A DNA stretch of 64,000 bases, from contig OY294067.1 in the NCBI GenBank assembly GCA_958510875.1, forward strand, positions 250,557,736 to 250,621,735, written 5' to 3'. The stretch's first letter is position 1. Each line of letters starts with the position of its first letter. Position numbers and translations under genes: made by a program. This document shows, piece by piece, positions 21,682-34,000 of this stretch. Under the pieces are notes generated by a model. It was not told where the DNA came from and made no database searches. It worked only from the letters and a program-made list of their open reading frames with translations. Source of the DNA: Endomychus coccineus. Lineage: Eukaryota > Arthropoda > Insecta > Coleoptera > Endomychidae.

Positions 21682-21898
21682 AAGTTACAAATAAAAGTGA
21701 TAACAACATAGTAGTGTTTGATTTTACAATGTGGATACAATTATTCATATTGTAAAATTAAACACTACAATGTTATTATGTATCACTTTAATTTGTAACT
21801 TACCTTAAACAAATTTGGGCGAAAAATGTCCACACTCAATTAACGGAAGTTACAAATTGAAGTGATAGCAGCAAAATGGTGTTTAATTTTACAATATG
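21682..21898. repeat. Palindromic MITE-like repeat plus an extra half-copy
   Basis: 21682..21801 folds back on itself: AAGTTACAAATAAAAGTGAT faces ATCACTTTAATTTGTAACTT, and the GTTTGATTTTACAAT/ATTGTAAAATTAAAC segments pair too. A third arm in direct orientation follows at 21846..21898, suggesting a recombined tandem pair. Confidence 0.8.
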
Positions 21899-24292
21899 TA
21901 CACAGTAAACAGTGGATCGAAAGAATTTATCAATATACTTATTACGTTATCTCTGGATAAAGAAAAATTCGTTCCTAACTCACAGTAATTAACGATTCGT
22001 ATCTCAAGATAATGACCCAAAACTTAACACGAATGGTACATTTTACTGTTAGTTATCAAGTTCCTGTATAAAAAAAACTAGCACATTAGGTAACCTTGTA
22101 TATTGGCAAAGTTGTTTTCTTACCAGCTCCACGATACAGAGTTTTACACTTATCCTAACCGAAAGGCAAAAAAGATATAAAGTTACAATCACTCCTGACG
22201 TGGACAATGTCAGCTTAAGTGAAGGCCAAATGGCTCTCTATCTGAGAAGTACTCCTTATATATTGAGTAATGAGTTAATATTTTATGGTTTATAACTGCA
22301 AAATTAGAAAGCAGGAATGTGACGGTATAAAGTATAAAGTAATTCTTGATGTTCCAGGAGTTCATAATTAATCTCTCATTTGGTATTCGTTTGCAGTTGT
22401 ATTCCTTTGGCTTTGTTATATAATTAACATTACATTTAGTTTTTCGTGCCAAACATGGATTTATCATGTGAAAATGTGCAAAGTGAAGCATTGTATGATT
22501 CCCTAATAGTCCATAATTTATGGACTTATGATTTGTAATTGATATTGAATTCGACAGGTTTCAAATTGACAAATTATGCTTCCTTAACATGATATTCGAG
22601 CGTTTTCAGTCTACGATAGTTTGATTTTTGCGTGTAAGTAAATTTTTTTTTTTTTATTATTAATCACTATTTCACTTCCAGTATGGTATCAAGACTTGAA
22701 TTTATTTTGTAGAATTACATCATTGTTTGACTAATCCTTAGCAGTTCATATTCTATTAAGCACAATCATATGATAATTGAACCAGCTTAGAGACAATTTG
22801 AGATGTGTGCATGTAACAAAACAACTACAAAAAAAAACTCTCAATGTCTGAAATAATTGAACAATGGTGTTATTTATATCTTGAATCGAAAGCAATTAAC
22901 TTAACACCTGTTAGTGGAAAAAAAAATATTCAAAAAACCGTTAATGTTACGAAACCTAGGGAATATGTATACATGAAATACTTGACTTAAAAAAGTGTTG
23001 TTGGTTTGTTTGGTTTTGCTCTTATTCTCATTGTTATGTTTACCAGATAATATTTTTTAAACATTGGTTCATTGTGAAATATTGTATATCTCCCCTGTGT
23101 ACACAAGAATGTTCTTCATAATCCAATATCCGAGGAGGTTTGTGTCAAAACAATAATTATTGATGGATTACTACCTACGTACCTATCTACGTTCGTATAT
23201 ATAAAATGTATTATATACCCTATGAGAACACAGATTTAAGTTGATAAAGTAAAGTTCCCCAGAGATATCAATATAATTAAGAGCTTTTTAATTCTTCATT
23301 TGAACAATTCACAACACAGTTTTTATGAGAAAGAAAAAGAACTTATACTTTTCCGAATTATATTCCAAATATATCTACATACTGAACTATAATTTGTTGA
23401 TGAAATTTTGATTACATAACAAATTGTTTCTGAATATTTTATGAATAATGAATAGATAATATCAGAAAAAGAAGAAAAGGAAGTTCTGATATAAGTAAAA
23501 GATGGAGCAGCATAATTATTTCCAATGAAACACTATACTCGTAAATGAATAATAATTCAAGCTACTCGCGTTATTATATGCATGAGAATAATTATTATCC
23601 CTGGAAATTACTTCAGTCCAAATTGATGATGTGGATAACAGTTAATTTTTCTACAATAATAAAAATTCTCAATAAGTACTTAGATTCTCTAATAATCTAT
23701 AATATATTAAGCATTGTTCTCAATTTACTACTAATGTTATTGGTTCGTTCAATAATAATTCTCGGAAACCTGGATAATGTTTGATTTGGTATGACATACC
23801 TCATAATACTGAGCGAAACATTAAATATCAGTTTGGAATGACACTATATTTGGTTTTCATGTTTATCCAATCCTTGATTCAGAGCGAATATACGAAAACT
23901 TAAAAATCAACAAATGAACAAATTAGCTATTGTTACATATTATTCACAAGGGCTCTCTAGATCGCATCAGCGGAACGAGTAAACTGCAGTGTTACCGGTC
24001 GATAAACTAGCCAATAATTCCCAACCTGACGACTATGAAAGAAACGGCGTAGACTTACAACTGAATTTTATTTTTCACTATAACCCCCCCTGTCGTCTGT
24101 GAAGAATGCTCATTGAGAAGGATACATACTGATTGGGCGTATCTCAATTCCGCGCCAAAGGTGACAGGACTACCCTTGAAAAAATTCCTTCGGTTTGTCT
24201 TCAAAATGTATCCAAACTGCAACCTTCACCTCTTCGACAATAAATATTGAATCATATAATCATATCCATGAATAGAGAAAACTATGACATAC
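21899..24292. other. Intergenic, no gene recognised
   Basis: About 2.4 kb of AT-rich DNA without recognisable coding exons. I looked here for the next ND-49 exon (expected to continue with an LFGEITR-type segment on the minus strand) and did not see it. Confidence 0.5.
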
Positions 24293-24490
24293 CTCTGATA
24301 TACTTAGCTCTCAGTGGAATCTCTATATTCAACAATTTTTCAACTGCTAAACTGTAACATTGTTCGTTACACATCATGGATACATAATCCAACCTGTCAA
24401 AATATGGTAGCGCTTGTGTATACGTCTTGTATTCAATTAACTTCTCTGTTCCACGATGTAGAAGTCCGATATGTGGATCTGCCCGCAAAA
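24293..24490 (-). CDS. ND-49: Single exon of the complex I 49-kDa subunit (NADH:ubiquinone oxidoreductase)
   Basis: 198 bp encoding 65 complete codons: [20 protein letters not shown], then [20 protein letters not shown], then [16 protein letters not shown]. This block is among the most conserved in NDUFS2/NuoD, near the quinone-binding region of complex I in the mitochondrial inner membrane. The exon is bordered by a GTAGACAG acceptor and a GTATGT donor, starts and ends in the same phase (1-1), and has no defect. No other ND-49 exon is visible on either side: upstream lies a transposase relic, downstream 2.4 kb of unrecognised DNA. It may be part of a gene with very long introns, or a copied single exon. 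Strict conservation favours a functional or very recent copy. Confidence 0.9.
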
Positions 24491-24719
24491 CTGTCTACAA
24501 CAACGTTTTTTACAATTTTAGAGCTTTCTCGCAAAATCATCGTATTCAGTATCGAAACGCCAATAAAACACAAATCAACACTTTAATAATGTTATCAATG
24601 AGAAAAGTACATACAAAAAATTCTCTTTTGATGCAAAATATATTTAATGCATAGCAAAATACTCCAAAAGTATATTTCCAAGATGGCGCGAAAGTAATCA
24701 CCAGATTTATTAATCTTAA

Positions 24720-25090
24720 TATTTCAGGCGATTTGCCATTTCTTCTTCAATGTTCTCTTTTAGGGCTGTCAAAGTCTGTGACTTGTTCACGTAAATGCGA
24801 GACTTCAAATAACCACAAAGAAATAAGTCCGGAGCAGTCAAATCAGGCAATCTTGCAGGTCAATGCAAATCACCAAAATGGGAAATTTCGCGCGCATTGT
24901 TGATCATGCTGTCTGGTCAGTCGCAACTCGTTTCCCTGCTGTGGAACCAAATGATCCCCAAACCCAATTCATTAACTTTCCTAAGCAAAAACTCGTTTAA
25001 CTATGGTTCTGTAGCGCTCACCATCCACAGTAGCACTCGACCAATCACATTTTCTCCCTAAATAACGCACCAAAGAATGACTTCGAGAGT
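24720..25090 (-). pseudogene. mariner/Tc1-like transposase C-terminal fragment
   Basis: Minus-strand reading gives LLRKVNELGLG near 24970, NARNFPF near 24890, and PDLTAPDLFLCGYLKSRIYV, then NKSQTLTALKENIEEEMANR near 24740..24850. The APDLFLCGYLKS box holds the third catalytic Asp. Frames change several times and many stops intervene. The fragment resembles the transposase at 17128..18149 in type but is a different family. No inverted ends found. Confidence 0.8.
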
Positions 25091-25442
25091 ATTATTCGAG
25101 TTTCAAACTAAGTTTGTGTTTCAACAAATATAAGACTTAAAACATATCATATAATATTATTTATTTTGTACGAAACCTATAACAGCATAGAAGTGAATTA
25201 ATTACTTATAAATTTATATGATAAAAGTATTTTATAATATAAATGTTCTTCATCAATGATTAACTTACTTAAACAACAATCGTTGTGCTAGAAACGATGG
25301 TTTTGGGCACATGAGTATAGAAATTGATTGCAACTAGCCGATTTCCTAGTTGTAACAGCTAAGCCTTATTGTCCTCGTAGCCGTAATCTGTTCAATTGAA
25401 TGACTAACATAGCAGCAGTCATCTAGAAAATTGTATACTCAC

Positions 25443-25532
25443 CTTAAAAAATACTAATAAGTCAGCATCAGCGGGTTTCGTATCTAAAATGTACCAGTTA
25501 GTTTCGTAAACAGCATTGCTCAGATTGGTATT
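25443..25532 (-). pseudogene. Odorant receptor exon 4 relic with in-frame deletion
   Basis: A CGTTACAG acceptor is followed by NTNLSNAVYETNWYILDTKP and ADADLLVFFK, then a GTGAGT donor. It aligns with exon 4 of the complete OR (37017..36862), which starts NSNLSNTIYETNWYNLDTKS and ends VNLDVLFK, but the middle 22 codons are gone (90 bp instead of 156), including the conserved MMMRSQKTLALK segment. Both splice sites and the frame remain. No partner exons were found nearby, so it is most likely a remnant of a third OR gene. Confidence 0.8.
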
Positions 25533-27464
25533 CTGTAACGCGAATCAGAAAGTAATCAAACATCCAGCTAATCAATCGAATAATCAATTATATGATATAC
25601 AAGTCATGAAGAATAGATGTATCGCTACCGAAAGTCAATTTCATTGGGGTTCTCGCAGATTTTCATCTCATGTCTTCATTTATATTGATGATAGTTTGGT
25701 ATGAATATTCTGCCTAGATGCCACAAGAAGTTTTTTGAAGTTGCCACCTGTCAAGTGAATTGCAAGTTAATTGATCCCCAAATTATCATTTAACCTATCT
25801 ATAGAAGATAAATGACGAAGTATTCGTTACAGCTTCGTGTAGCATGAAATTGAAACTCATTTTTATAGATTGCTCAGACTAAACGTAACATATAAGAATG
25901 TACTACGTTAAGTCTTGAAATGATATTTCTGTGCTACTGCATTATATATACATTATAACTGGGGAGCAAACTAAATCTGTACATGTAAGAAAAATTGATA
26001 AAATATAATTTTGAAGCAATTGTAGTAATATAAAATGAACGTGTTGTGAAATAATGAGCTGTGCACTTCTATATAAATACAGTTGATGAAATAGAAAATT
26101 GAAAGCTCATGATTTTTACTAACTAATTATTAATATTTAACTCAACAATATTTGTAAAATTCATTTTTCTACCAGTTGTATCACCTAGCCTATTACCCAA
26201 TGAAAAATAATGTTTTGTGTGAAATCTCAAACTGATATTTCTTTGCAAAAACAGTTCGTGAAATAGGAAATTCATATACTGTCATAAGAAAAAATTGGAA
26301 TTTTGAAATGATTTGAAATGTGGTGTGAAATTTTTTTAACGAATACTACCCGTGCTTAAATTATTTCTGAAAATGTGGTGAAATTCGAGCCCAAAGTTGG
26401 AAGCGGACGTTGGCGTACTAACAGCGCTCGCTGTGACCGAACTGGAATCTGTTGATGTGTTGGTAGGCAAGGCCGTTTCCATACAAAAATTCCACGGATT
26501 GATGAGGGATTGGCGGAGTAATTGTGGGTTCAAAATCACATGTTCACTGTCATTTTTAGTTTTGTTTTAGTTCAATATAATAAAAAAGCTGTATAGTCTT
26601 ATTATATTTTATCGTGAAATGGAATAAGTACTCCCAGAAATGAGTATGTAACTATTAGAGAAGAAAACTCAACATATATATTTATTATGCTGTTGTTTCG
26701 TGAGGGGGGTTGTTGTGGAAGTATTTTCGAACTCACCTCCCTGACTTCATACTTGTTGGTAAACATCGATTCACTCACCTGTGCATCGATTATTGGTGTT
26801 TAGAAGCAAGACTAGTACATTCTTGGCAGTGTTATGATAAATGAACTGAGACTAATCGATCACTGAGTTCCCTCACTCTTTCCAGCAAAATATCTTTCGG
26901 GCACTTACCAATGAAGTATCATTGTAGGAACAGCAAATATATTGGAAGTGATTCAGGGACAGCTAATGAATCACTCTAAATTCTACTTCATGTTACATTG
27001 AAATTGCATTCAAAAGGTCTACATAATATTATATTTCACAGTTTTAGACTGACACCTGCTGTTGGGTTGACTTGAAATTATTCACACTGTGATATAACCT
27101 ATCAAAATTTACCACAGAGTAAACACACATAACTGAATGTGTCACATCGATGACGTCACTTTTTAGATTGAGATTTCGGACACTTTTGCAGGTTGAATAT
27201 ATGCGTGTGATATATATTTATAACCAGAAAAATACTATTGTCATTATAGTTCAATGAAATACTACAAATCCATTTGAAAAACTGAAGATGAATGTCATTA
27301 AAACCACTTGAAACTCGGCTACTGTGGTTTATACAATACAGTTTCCACCACTTTAGAGCGATTCGATCTTTGGTAACGGCGCAAACGTCTCCATAGCTTT
27401 TACGCACATATACATAGACATTAAAAAAACTTTCTAAATCGCTACAAATAAGAAACAATAATCT
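25533..27464. other. No gene recognised; dispersed tandem-repeat boxes
   Basis: About 25860..26320 has diverged copies of the array unit seen at 13.6-14.3 kb (TTTTTCTACCAGTTGTA, TGAAATGATATTTCTGTGC). A more GC-rich patch at 26380..26530 has an open frame on the minus strand (26539..26336) that I do not recognise. Confidence 0.4.
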
Positions 27465-27599
27465 TCATCCACTAAAAATACTATTAAAGTACTGAGGATC
27501 TGTTAGATATCAAGTAACCATCCACAGAGTAAACTAGATTGGAAATTAAATTATACCCGTTTGTATAGAAAATTTTTTTATACTTTGACTACACGAGAG

Positions 27600-28195
27600 G
27601 GAAACCTATGATGTTCTGACAACATCGTGTGAGCCAGCGGTGGAATGTTGGGAAAGGAGATGAGCATTCGAATTTTTCTTAAAGGTTTGGAGGTTATAGG
27701 CATAGAGAAAGGTCTCACTTAGTAAAGAGTTCCACAACTTCGACAAAAAAATTAAGTCTGGTAGACATTGAAGGATGGAGGGGTGACTTGTTTGAGCTCG
27801 TCTATTTTACTCATCTGGGATCTCTCCTGATGGAACAACAGATGAGATTTTGAACATCAACCATGGAAATATTTATAGAAAAGGGAGAGATCTTCCACCT
27901 CCCTACGTTGTTGTAGAGAAGTCAATGAACTCCTAAGAGTGACATCACCAATCAAACAATTAGTTCTCTTCTGAATATAATTCAAGAGTTTCAGCGTATG
28001 TTTGGGAGCTGAACTCGAAACATGTGAAAAGTACTCCAGGTCGAATCAGTGCTTTGTAGATCATGAGGAGCTGCTGGGATGTAGAGTACATCTTGGCACT
28101 GAATAGTTAACAAAGTTTTTGTGGAACGGCTTTCGCAATGGACCTCACATGATCGTCCCATGAGGTGCTGATCCCGAGCATGGTTATGGAAAACT
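27600..28195 (-). pseudogene. Non-LTR retrotransposon C-terminal fragment
   Basis: Minus-strand reading: MLGISTSWDDHVRSIAKAVP near 28190, then YSTSQQLLMIYKALIRPGVL near 28070, later a Cys-poor tail ending LWNSLL near 27720. The order DDxxWxxHV, YKALIRP, ending LWNSLP is the region after the RT of many LINE ORF2 proteins. Stops and frame changes are frequent. It is of the same type as the fragment at 42880..43110. Confidence 0.65.
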
Positions 28196-28413
28196 TAATA
28201 GGAGGATTTATAGTTTATGAAGAATGACCTTCAACTGCAGATAAATTTGAATTAATTTCATTGCAATTGAATTGCTTTTTGGCTTATACATCTCCATCCA
28301 TACTGAAGTACCTAGATATTTGTCATTACTATGTTTCAAGAATGATGAACTTTCTTGAAAAATGGTGTGACCTGTATTTAAAATATTATCGACTGCTGCT
28401 GATTTCTAATTCA

Positions 28414-28460
28414 GTTTACTCTGATGATGGCTACTTGGTAGCTGAAAGGCAATCAGTACT
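28414..28460 (+). ncRNA. Hammerhead-ribozyme-like motif in a PLE end
   Basis: Plus strand: GTTTACT-CTGATGA-T-GGCTAC-TTG-GTAGCT-GAAA-GGCAATC-AGTACT. The core is complete. Stem II has five pairs plus a G.U, stem I pairs TACT/AGTA. Stem III is weakened (A-U then a G/A mismatch). Confidence 0.65.
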
Positions 28461-28510
28461 AAAACAGTATTTGAGGGATAAGAGTGATCTTTTTTATTTG
28501 TAGTGTTATA

Positions 28511-29389
28511 TTGCTTATCGCCAGTGTAAACTCATTTATAGTCTATTGGGTATTATCGCTCAAAACGGATATATCAGCGAAAATCTGGAGAAAAAATGTT
28601 GCTCCGATTTCTTTGGTTGTACTATTCATAACGGGGAGAGTAATAAGAGTATATTTAAGGTTTGCCACAAATATGTGTTGTTCTTGATATGATTATCGCT
28701 AACTCCTCTATTACGATGGACAAGAAAAGTTGTATTTAATACTGTGTAGTAAACTGCAGCAAGCCGACTTTGTAACCATAGGGAGTCAAATGTTACAGAA
28801 AAAAACAAAAGCATATTCAAAGCGAATTGTGGATGAATGCAGTAAGAAGAATACAGTTAGTTGGAAGTGGACAAATGCATATACAGAATGACAATTTATT
28901 AAATTGTGTGTATAATATTAGTTTCATACATGATAGGAATATTCAATGCAACATTATTGTAGAATATGTGCTATTTGATAAATGAAACAATTTACAATTC
29001 AGTAACTGAAAGACTTCTGTTGAAGGTATACTGTATATATATGAAGTGTTTGAGAGCCAACCAGAAAACGTGAAACAACCCACAAACGAAAACCTGGAAC
29101 CAACTGAACGAAAAATTTTGAGAAGTGCTGGAATTGAAGGAAGAAATAAACAGGACAAAAAAATAGAAACACCTACGTTAGGAAATAAAATAGCAAAAAA
29201 AAAATGAGGGTGGATAAGTCCTTGTTAAATTGTATAAATTTCATAATTATAAAATGTTTAGATTTTAAATTTCTCCCATTCTTCATCTTTCAATAATTGT
29301 AATTGGTATTATATATGAATTTTTCATTCTTTGCATTAATTAATTGTTATAGCTATATAGTAATTATTAATTTTTAGGTAGTGCATTCA
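28511..29389. other. No gene recognised
   Basis: AT-rich sequence. The part after about 28860 may be the decayed 5' region or ORF1 of the LINE that follows, but no ORF1 motif is readable. Confidence 0.4.
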
Positions 29390-29539
29390 CAGAATGGACC
29401 CATTCATAAGAAAATATAGAAACAAGCCAATATTAGCTAAAGTGATTTCAGATGTGGCAGATTTTGTTCCGAATGAATCAACTCATCAAGTATCACGAAA
29501 AACATGGACGAGATGATTGTGTTTTAGAATGGGCTCTCA

Positions 29540-32214
29540 CATGAATTTCAAGTCATTGTACTTTCTGAAACATACCTTGTCTATGATTTGGATATATTGA
29601 AAATGGATGGCTATACCACATTATATAACAAAGGTACGTTGAATGAAAATGATGGTGTGATAGTGTATGTCAAAAACAATATTGGTTACACGTATAGTAT
29701 AAAAAACATTGGTGACACTAAGGCTCTAGAAATTATCTCAAAATTGAAACGTACAGATATTATGATAACTGCAATCTACAGATCTCCAAGCACTTGCCCA
29801 AAAAGGTTCAATGTGGATTTGTTCGGCTATATTCAGTCAATAGCAAAAAGTGATTTTCACATAATAACGGGAGATATTAATATAGATCTACTTACAGACT
29901 TAGATTTTGTTGAAGAATACAAAAATACCTTGAACAGTTTTGGCTATGAATCATATATTAATAGATACACCCGATCACAGAGCCAAACATTCGTCTTCCA
30001 GCTCGATATTACTGATCATTATCCTATAGCTTTGACTATAGATCTAAATCAAAACCCACATGGAACTCACAAAAATTGCAGCAATAAATTCAAGCAATAT
30101 ATAAATTATGAAACATTGAAAACTGATTTAAAAAATGAGACGTGAGATGATCTTTACTCTTTACGGGATGTAGACGAAGTGACTTGTAACTTCATTGAAA
30201 AGGTCAACTCATATATTGAAAAAAATACAAAAATTTGAAACTAAGTAAACCAAATATAAAACGGAAAAAGTGGATAACTTCTGCACTTTTAACATCAATA
30301 AATGAAAAACAGATTATGTATAGAGAACAACCCAAACAACCAACATCTCAAAACGCAGTACCGGACCTACAAGAATAAATTAGACAAGCTGCTAAAAAAT
30401 GCTAAAAAAACATATGAACAAAAGTTAATCAAAAACAATTCGAACCAATCCAAAGCTCTATGGAAATGCGTGGATGACATCTGCAATCGATCCAAACCTG
30501 AAACAAAAATAGAAAAAATCACGGTACACTTTTACGTTCCAAAAAGGATATCTCTAATGGTTTCAATGAATATTACAGTACTTTGGGTCAAACATATGCA
30601 ACCAAAATAAAAGTTCCGGACAACTATATAGAAAACGATAGAAGATTAGAAAACTCAATGTATCTATATCCCACCAACACCAAAGAGGTTCACGAAATCA
30701 TAATGCAGTTGAAACCAAGAAAGGCTCCTGGACACGATAATATACGAGCGGAAACTTTGAAAAATATATCAGAAGAGATAATTGTCCCCTTGACTCGATT
30801 AATAAATTTTTGTTTCGAAAAAGGTCATTTTCCAAAATCGTTGAAAATGGGAATCGTTAAACCACTATTCAAAAATGGCAGTAAATTGGAAATGATGAAT
30901 TATAGACCAGTGTCATTAATATCAAACTTCTCCAAAATATTAGAGAAAATCCTCAAAATCAGGATTCTAAAATTTTTTGAGAAATGTAACTTGGTGTCTA
31001 GGTATCAATATGGCTTTAGATAGGGAAAATCAACGGAAGATGCAATTCATCAATTGACATCTTATATATATAACTCACTAGATAAAGGTAAACCCTCTTT
31101 ATGCATCTTTGTTGACCTCTCAAAGGCCTTCGATACAGTATGCCACAAAAAACTGCTCGATAAGTTACACAATTATGGAATAAGAGGAAATATTTACGGA
31201 ATATTAAAAAGTTTTTTAACGGATCGCGAGCAGAAAGTTAGTATTGGTGGAGAGTTGAGTGACTGTAGGTACGTGACATACGGAGTTCCACAAGGAACGG
31301 TACTCGGTCCACTCTTGTTCACTGTGTATATAAACAGCTTACTTAGTTTGGGAATCAAAGGTAGAATTCTGAGCTTTGTAGATGATACTGCTATATTCTA
31401 TGAAGCGAACTCGTGGGATACCTTGAAATCAGAAGCGGAGGGCGACTTTAGAGTTATTGAAGAGTGGTTTAGATACAACACCTTAACTATCAACCTGGAA
31501 AAAACAAAATACCTTCCGTTCTCCTCATAGTCCAACGGATTACCAAATATGGGCCCTTTGGAAATCGTGCTAAATTCACAAATACCTGAAGCCGACTCGA
31601 TCAAATATTCGGGTATTGTAGTCGACAGACATCTCAAATGGAACCTACAAATGAGAAATATAGTCAATAAGCTAAGAGGTATGTTATATAGAATTAAATT
31701 TCTGAAAGATTACCTTGATATTAAACACCTCACAATATTATACTATGCACTTGTTCAAACACATTTGACTTACGGTATTGTGGGCTGGGGTGGTGTGAAT
31801 GACACGCACTTGGAAAACTTAAACGTAATCCAGAGATGGATTTTGGGGACTATATGTGGTAAACCACTGAGATTTTCTAATGATAAATTACATGCCGAAT
31901 CGGGGATACTTGATGTTATACAACTTTTCTGTGTAAGCATATTGGTCAACATCAAAAAAAAAAAAATTATCACCCACCCTGTCACACACACCTACAGCAC
32001 AAGAAATAAGACCAAATCGCTAAGTGTACCTCGTTGCGTCAAAACAATAGGTCAACGCCATTGCGGTTTTCTTGCACCAAAACTCTATAGTTTGATGCCG
32101 GACGAGATCAGAAATTCGAATAGCATCAACCTATTCAAGAGCTACACAAAAAACTGGATTTTGAATTATGGAAGGAGCAGGTTGCATGATTTGGTTAATC
32201 AAAAGACGCATTGA
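29540..32214 (+). pseudogene. LINE ORF2 remnant: apurinic-type endonuclease and reverse transcriptase
   Basis: Endonuclease: FQVIVLSETYLVYDLDILKM at 29548, NDGVIVYVKNN, ITAIYRSPS, FHIITGDINIDLL and the C-terminal ITDHYPIAL, matching exo/endo/phosphatase LINE endonucleases. A gap with frameshifts at 30146..30600 follows. RT: KPRKAPGHDNIRAETLKN, NYRPVSLISNFSKILEKI, LCIFVDLSKAFDTV, TYGVPQGTVLGPLLFTVYIN, and the active-site box SFVDDTAIF (both Asp kept). A TAG interrupts at 31021 and another at 31528. The C-terminal part runs to 32214 with WNLQMRNIVNKLRGMLYRIK and YGIVGWGG. Motifs fit the CR1/Jockey side of LINEs; the clade is not settled. Several frameshifts and stops make it inactive, but the RT core is intact between the two stops. 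Confidence 0.88.
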
Positions 32215-32640
32215 TGATAGTTACCTACATCAAGTTTCACCCAGCCGGCAAATTGTTTACTAAATTAAATTGTGTTCTTTAACCAAAACAGTGAAAAGTG
32301 TGCTGATCCTTATTATTGAATGTTGTGTGATGTGTTGTGATGGTTGTTGTGGGAATCGGGATGTGTCTGTTATATGCTTGTGTATAGGTGTATAAGAGAG
32401 GACACGTTTACGCATATCACCTAATTTGCTATTTATATCTAAAGCTATTTCATCATAAATTATCTTCTTTCTTGTGGTTCACTTCTACTTATACCAATTA
32501 TAAATAATAAGGTGAATTGAAATCACGTACAAGCGATAGTTCCCTCGGAACTAAAGCTTCTGTGATATTCCCTGTTCATTTGCATCATCTCAATTATACA
32601 CTCTATTGTAATTTCTTTATCTTTATGTGAATAAACATAT

Positions 32641-32667
32641 ATTATTATTATTATTATTATTATTATA
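32641..32667 (+). repeat. (ATT)n tail of the LINE
   Basis: About nine ATT units immediately after the AATAAA-containing LINE end. It serves as the element's 3' tail rather than an independent microsatellite, judging by position. Confidence 0.85.
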
Positions 32668-32859
32668 TACATAACTGACTAATAATGTGGTAGATGCCCC
32701 ACTAGGTAATCAAACAATGTACCACCACATTGTTGCTTGTTTAAACCGAGTGTTGAATTCATAAAAAGATGTTCCTGTTCATTTAATATATATGAAAACT
32801 ACGGGAAGATTGACATGTTAAAGTGTTGAAAAATCTTGGGTTCCGGATTGATTCCGCGT

Positions 32860-33020
32860 CACAATAGCTCGACTTGATACCGACGTTTCCAGTTTCAGTT
32901 CAAGCCTCAAGCCTGCCCTGAAGATGTCACCTGTAATGGTTGGCAAAACGTCGGCATCAAGTCGAGCTATTGTGATGCGGGATCCATCCGGAAGATGAAA
33001 TTTTTCAAGATTAGCTATCC
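32860..33020 (+). mobile_element. Penelope-like end fragment with decayed hammerhead motif
   Basis: CACAATAGCTCGACTTGATA (32870) is repeated inverted as ATCAAGTCGAGCTATTGTG at 32957..32975. Between them, 32917..32960 reads CCTGAAGATG-TCACC-TGTAA-TGGTTGGC-AAAACGTCGG, close to the PLE-type hammerhead (CTGAAGATG...GGCGAAACGTCGG) but with the G of GAAA lost. No PLE coding sequence is attached. It lies just upstream of a Tc1-like relic. Confidence 0.55.
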
Positions 33021-33021
33021 G

Positions 33022-34000
33022 CGGAAGTCTACTATTCAAGATATGTTGAAGTGTTATTGGGATCAAATCAAGATGCTCAGGCCGCCAACAATCTATACTT
33101 CGACAATGACAACTCTTTCGGAATATGTTTTCTAGATTGCGGCAAGCGGCACAACCTACTTAACTACAGTTCGTTTAAAACACCAAGACCAAGAATATAT
33201 GAAGCCAAAAATAGATTAAGACGATTAAAAGAAATAACTGTTTTGGGGAAAATTCAAAACCAACTCAATCTTTCTTCACGTAAAATGCAGCTAAATACAG
33301 GTATTCCAACTAGTGTTTTGCGAACTCTAAAAAAAACCGTATAGAGTAAGAAAAGTTCACAATTTGATTCCGAATGACCAACAATTTAGTGTCGAATTTT
33401 GCTGGTGGTATTTGAAATAATGTGCTGGAAACCAAAACTTTGCGCAGAACATCATATGGACTGATGAAGCGTGCATCAGTAGCGCTGGTATTTTTGATAG
33501 ATATAATTTTCACAATTGGACTCTTGAGAATTCGCATTTTGCAGATGCAAAATCAAAGCCGATACAGTTTTTGTCGGTATTTACAGAGGAAGGTTTATCG
33601 GTCCCTATATCTTTGAGCTTTACAGCAGCGCGATATCTGGAAATATTACAGGAATTTATTGAACCACTTAGGAATTATTTTCCATTACGGCAAATTGAAA
33701 ATGTATATTTTCAACAAGACAGGGCACCATGTCATAACACACATATTATAGCGGCGTTTTTGAATCTCTTCGCAACCTAAGCTTTGTTCAATGGCCAGCA
33801 AGATCCTCCGATCTTACGCCCTTAGATTTTTACGTCTGAGGAAGAATGAAGGACCTTACATATGAGCGCCATCCTGATTTGCGAGAAGCGTTGGAAGCAG
33901 CAGTGCGACATGCTTTTGAATCAATACCTGCTGTAGAATTAATAAATGCATGTCAGGAAGCGAAGTCGTTCATGCTTCGATCTGAATGGGGCTCAATCTG
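33022..34000 (+). pseudogene. Tc1/mariner-like transposase relic
   Basis: N-terminal HTH part: YVEVLLGSNQDAQAANNLYF near 33040, later LNLSSRKMQLNTGIPTSVLR. Catalytic region in other frames: IIWTDEACISSAGIFDRYNF near 33460 (first Asp), ENVYFQQDRAPCHN near 33700 (second Asp), WPARSSDLTPLDFYV near 33795 (third Asp), and a tail RHPDLREALEAAVRHAFESI. All three acids are present but at least three frameshifts break the gene. The LGSNQDA/YFDN start is that of the Tc1-like group also represented at 46486..46640. No inverted ends located. Confidence 0.8.

Larger units (their letters stand above)
27465..28510. mobile_element. Penelope-like element ends surrounding a LINE fragment
   Basis: The left end (27465..27545: CATCCACTAAAAATACTATT, AAAGTACTGAGGATC, CAGAGTAAACTAG) is an inverted, decayed match of the right end (28400..28500: CAGTTTACTCTGATGATGGC, GTACTAAAACAGTATTT, GGATAAGAGTGATC). 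No PLE coding sequence remains between; instead a LINE fragment lies there on the minus strand. Confidence 0.65.
29390..32668 (+). mobile_element. Large LINE with (ATT)n tail
   Basis: Endonuclease and reverse transcriptase are followed by a 3' region with GTGAATAAACAT and a terminal ATT repeat (about 32641..32667), a normal way for some LINE clades to end. The 5' limit is uncertain. It is the best-preserved retroelement of the window. Confidence 0.8.
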
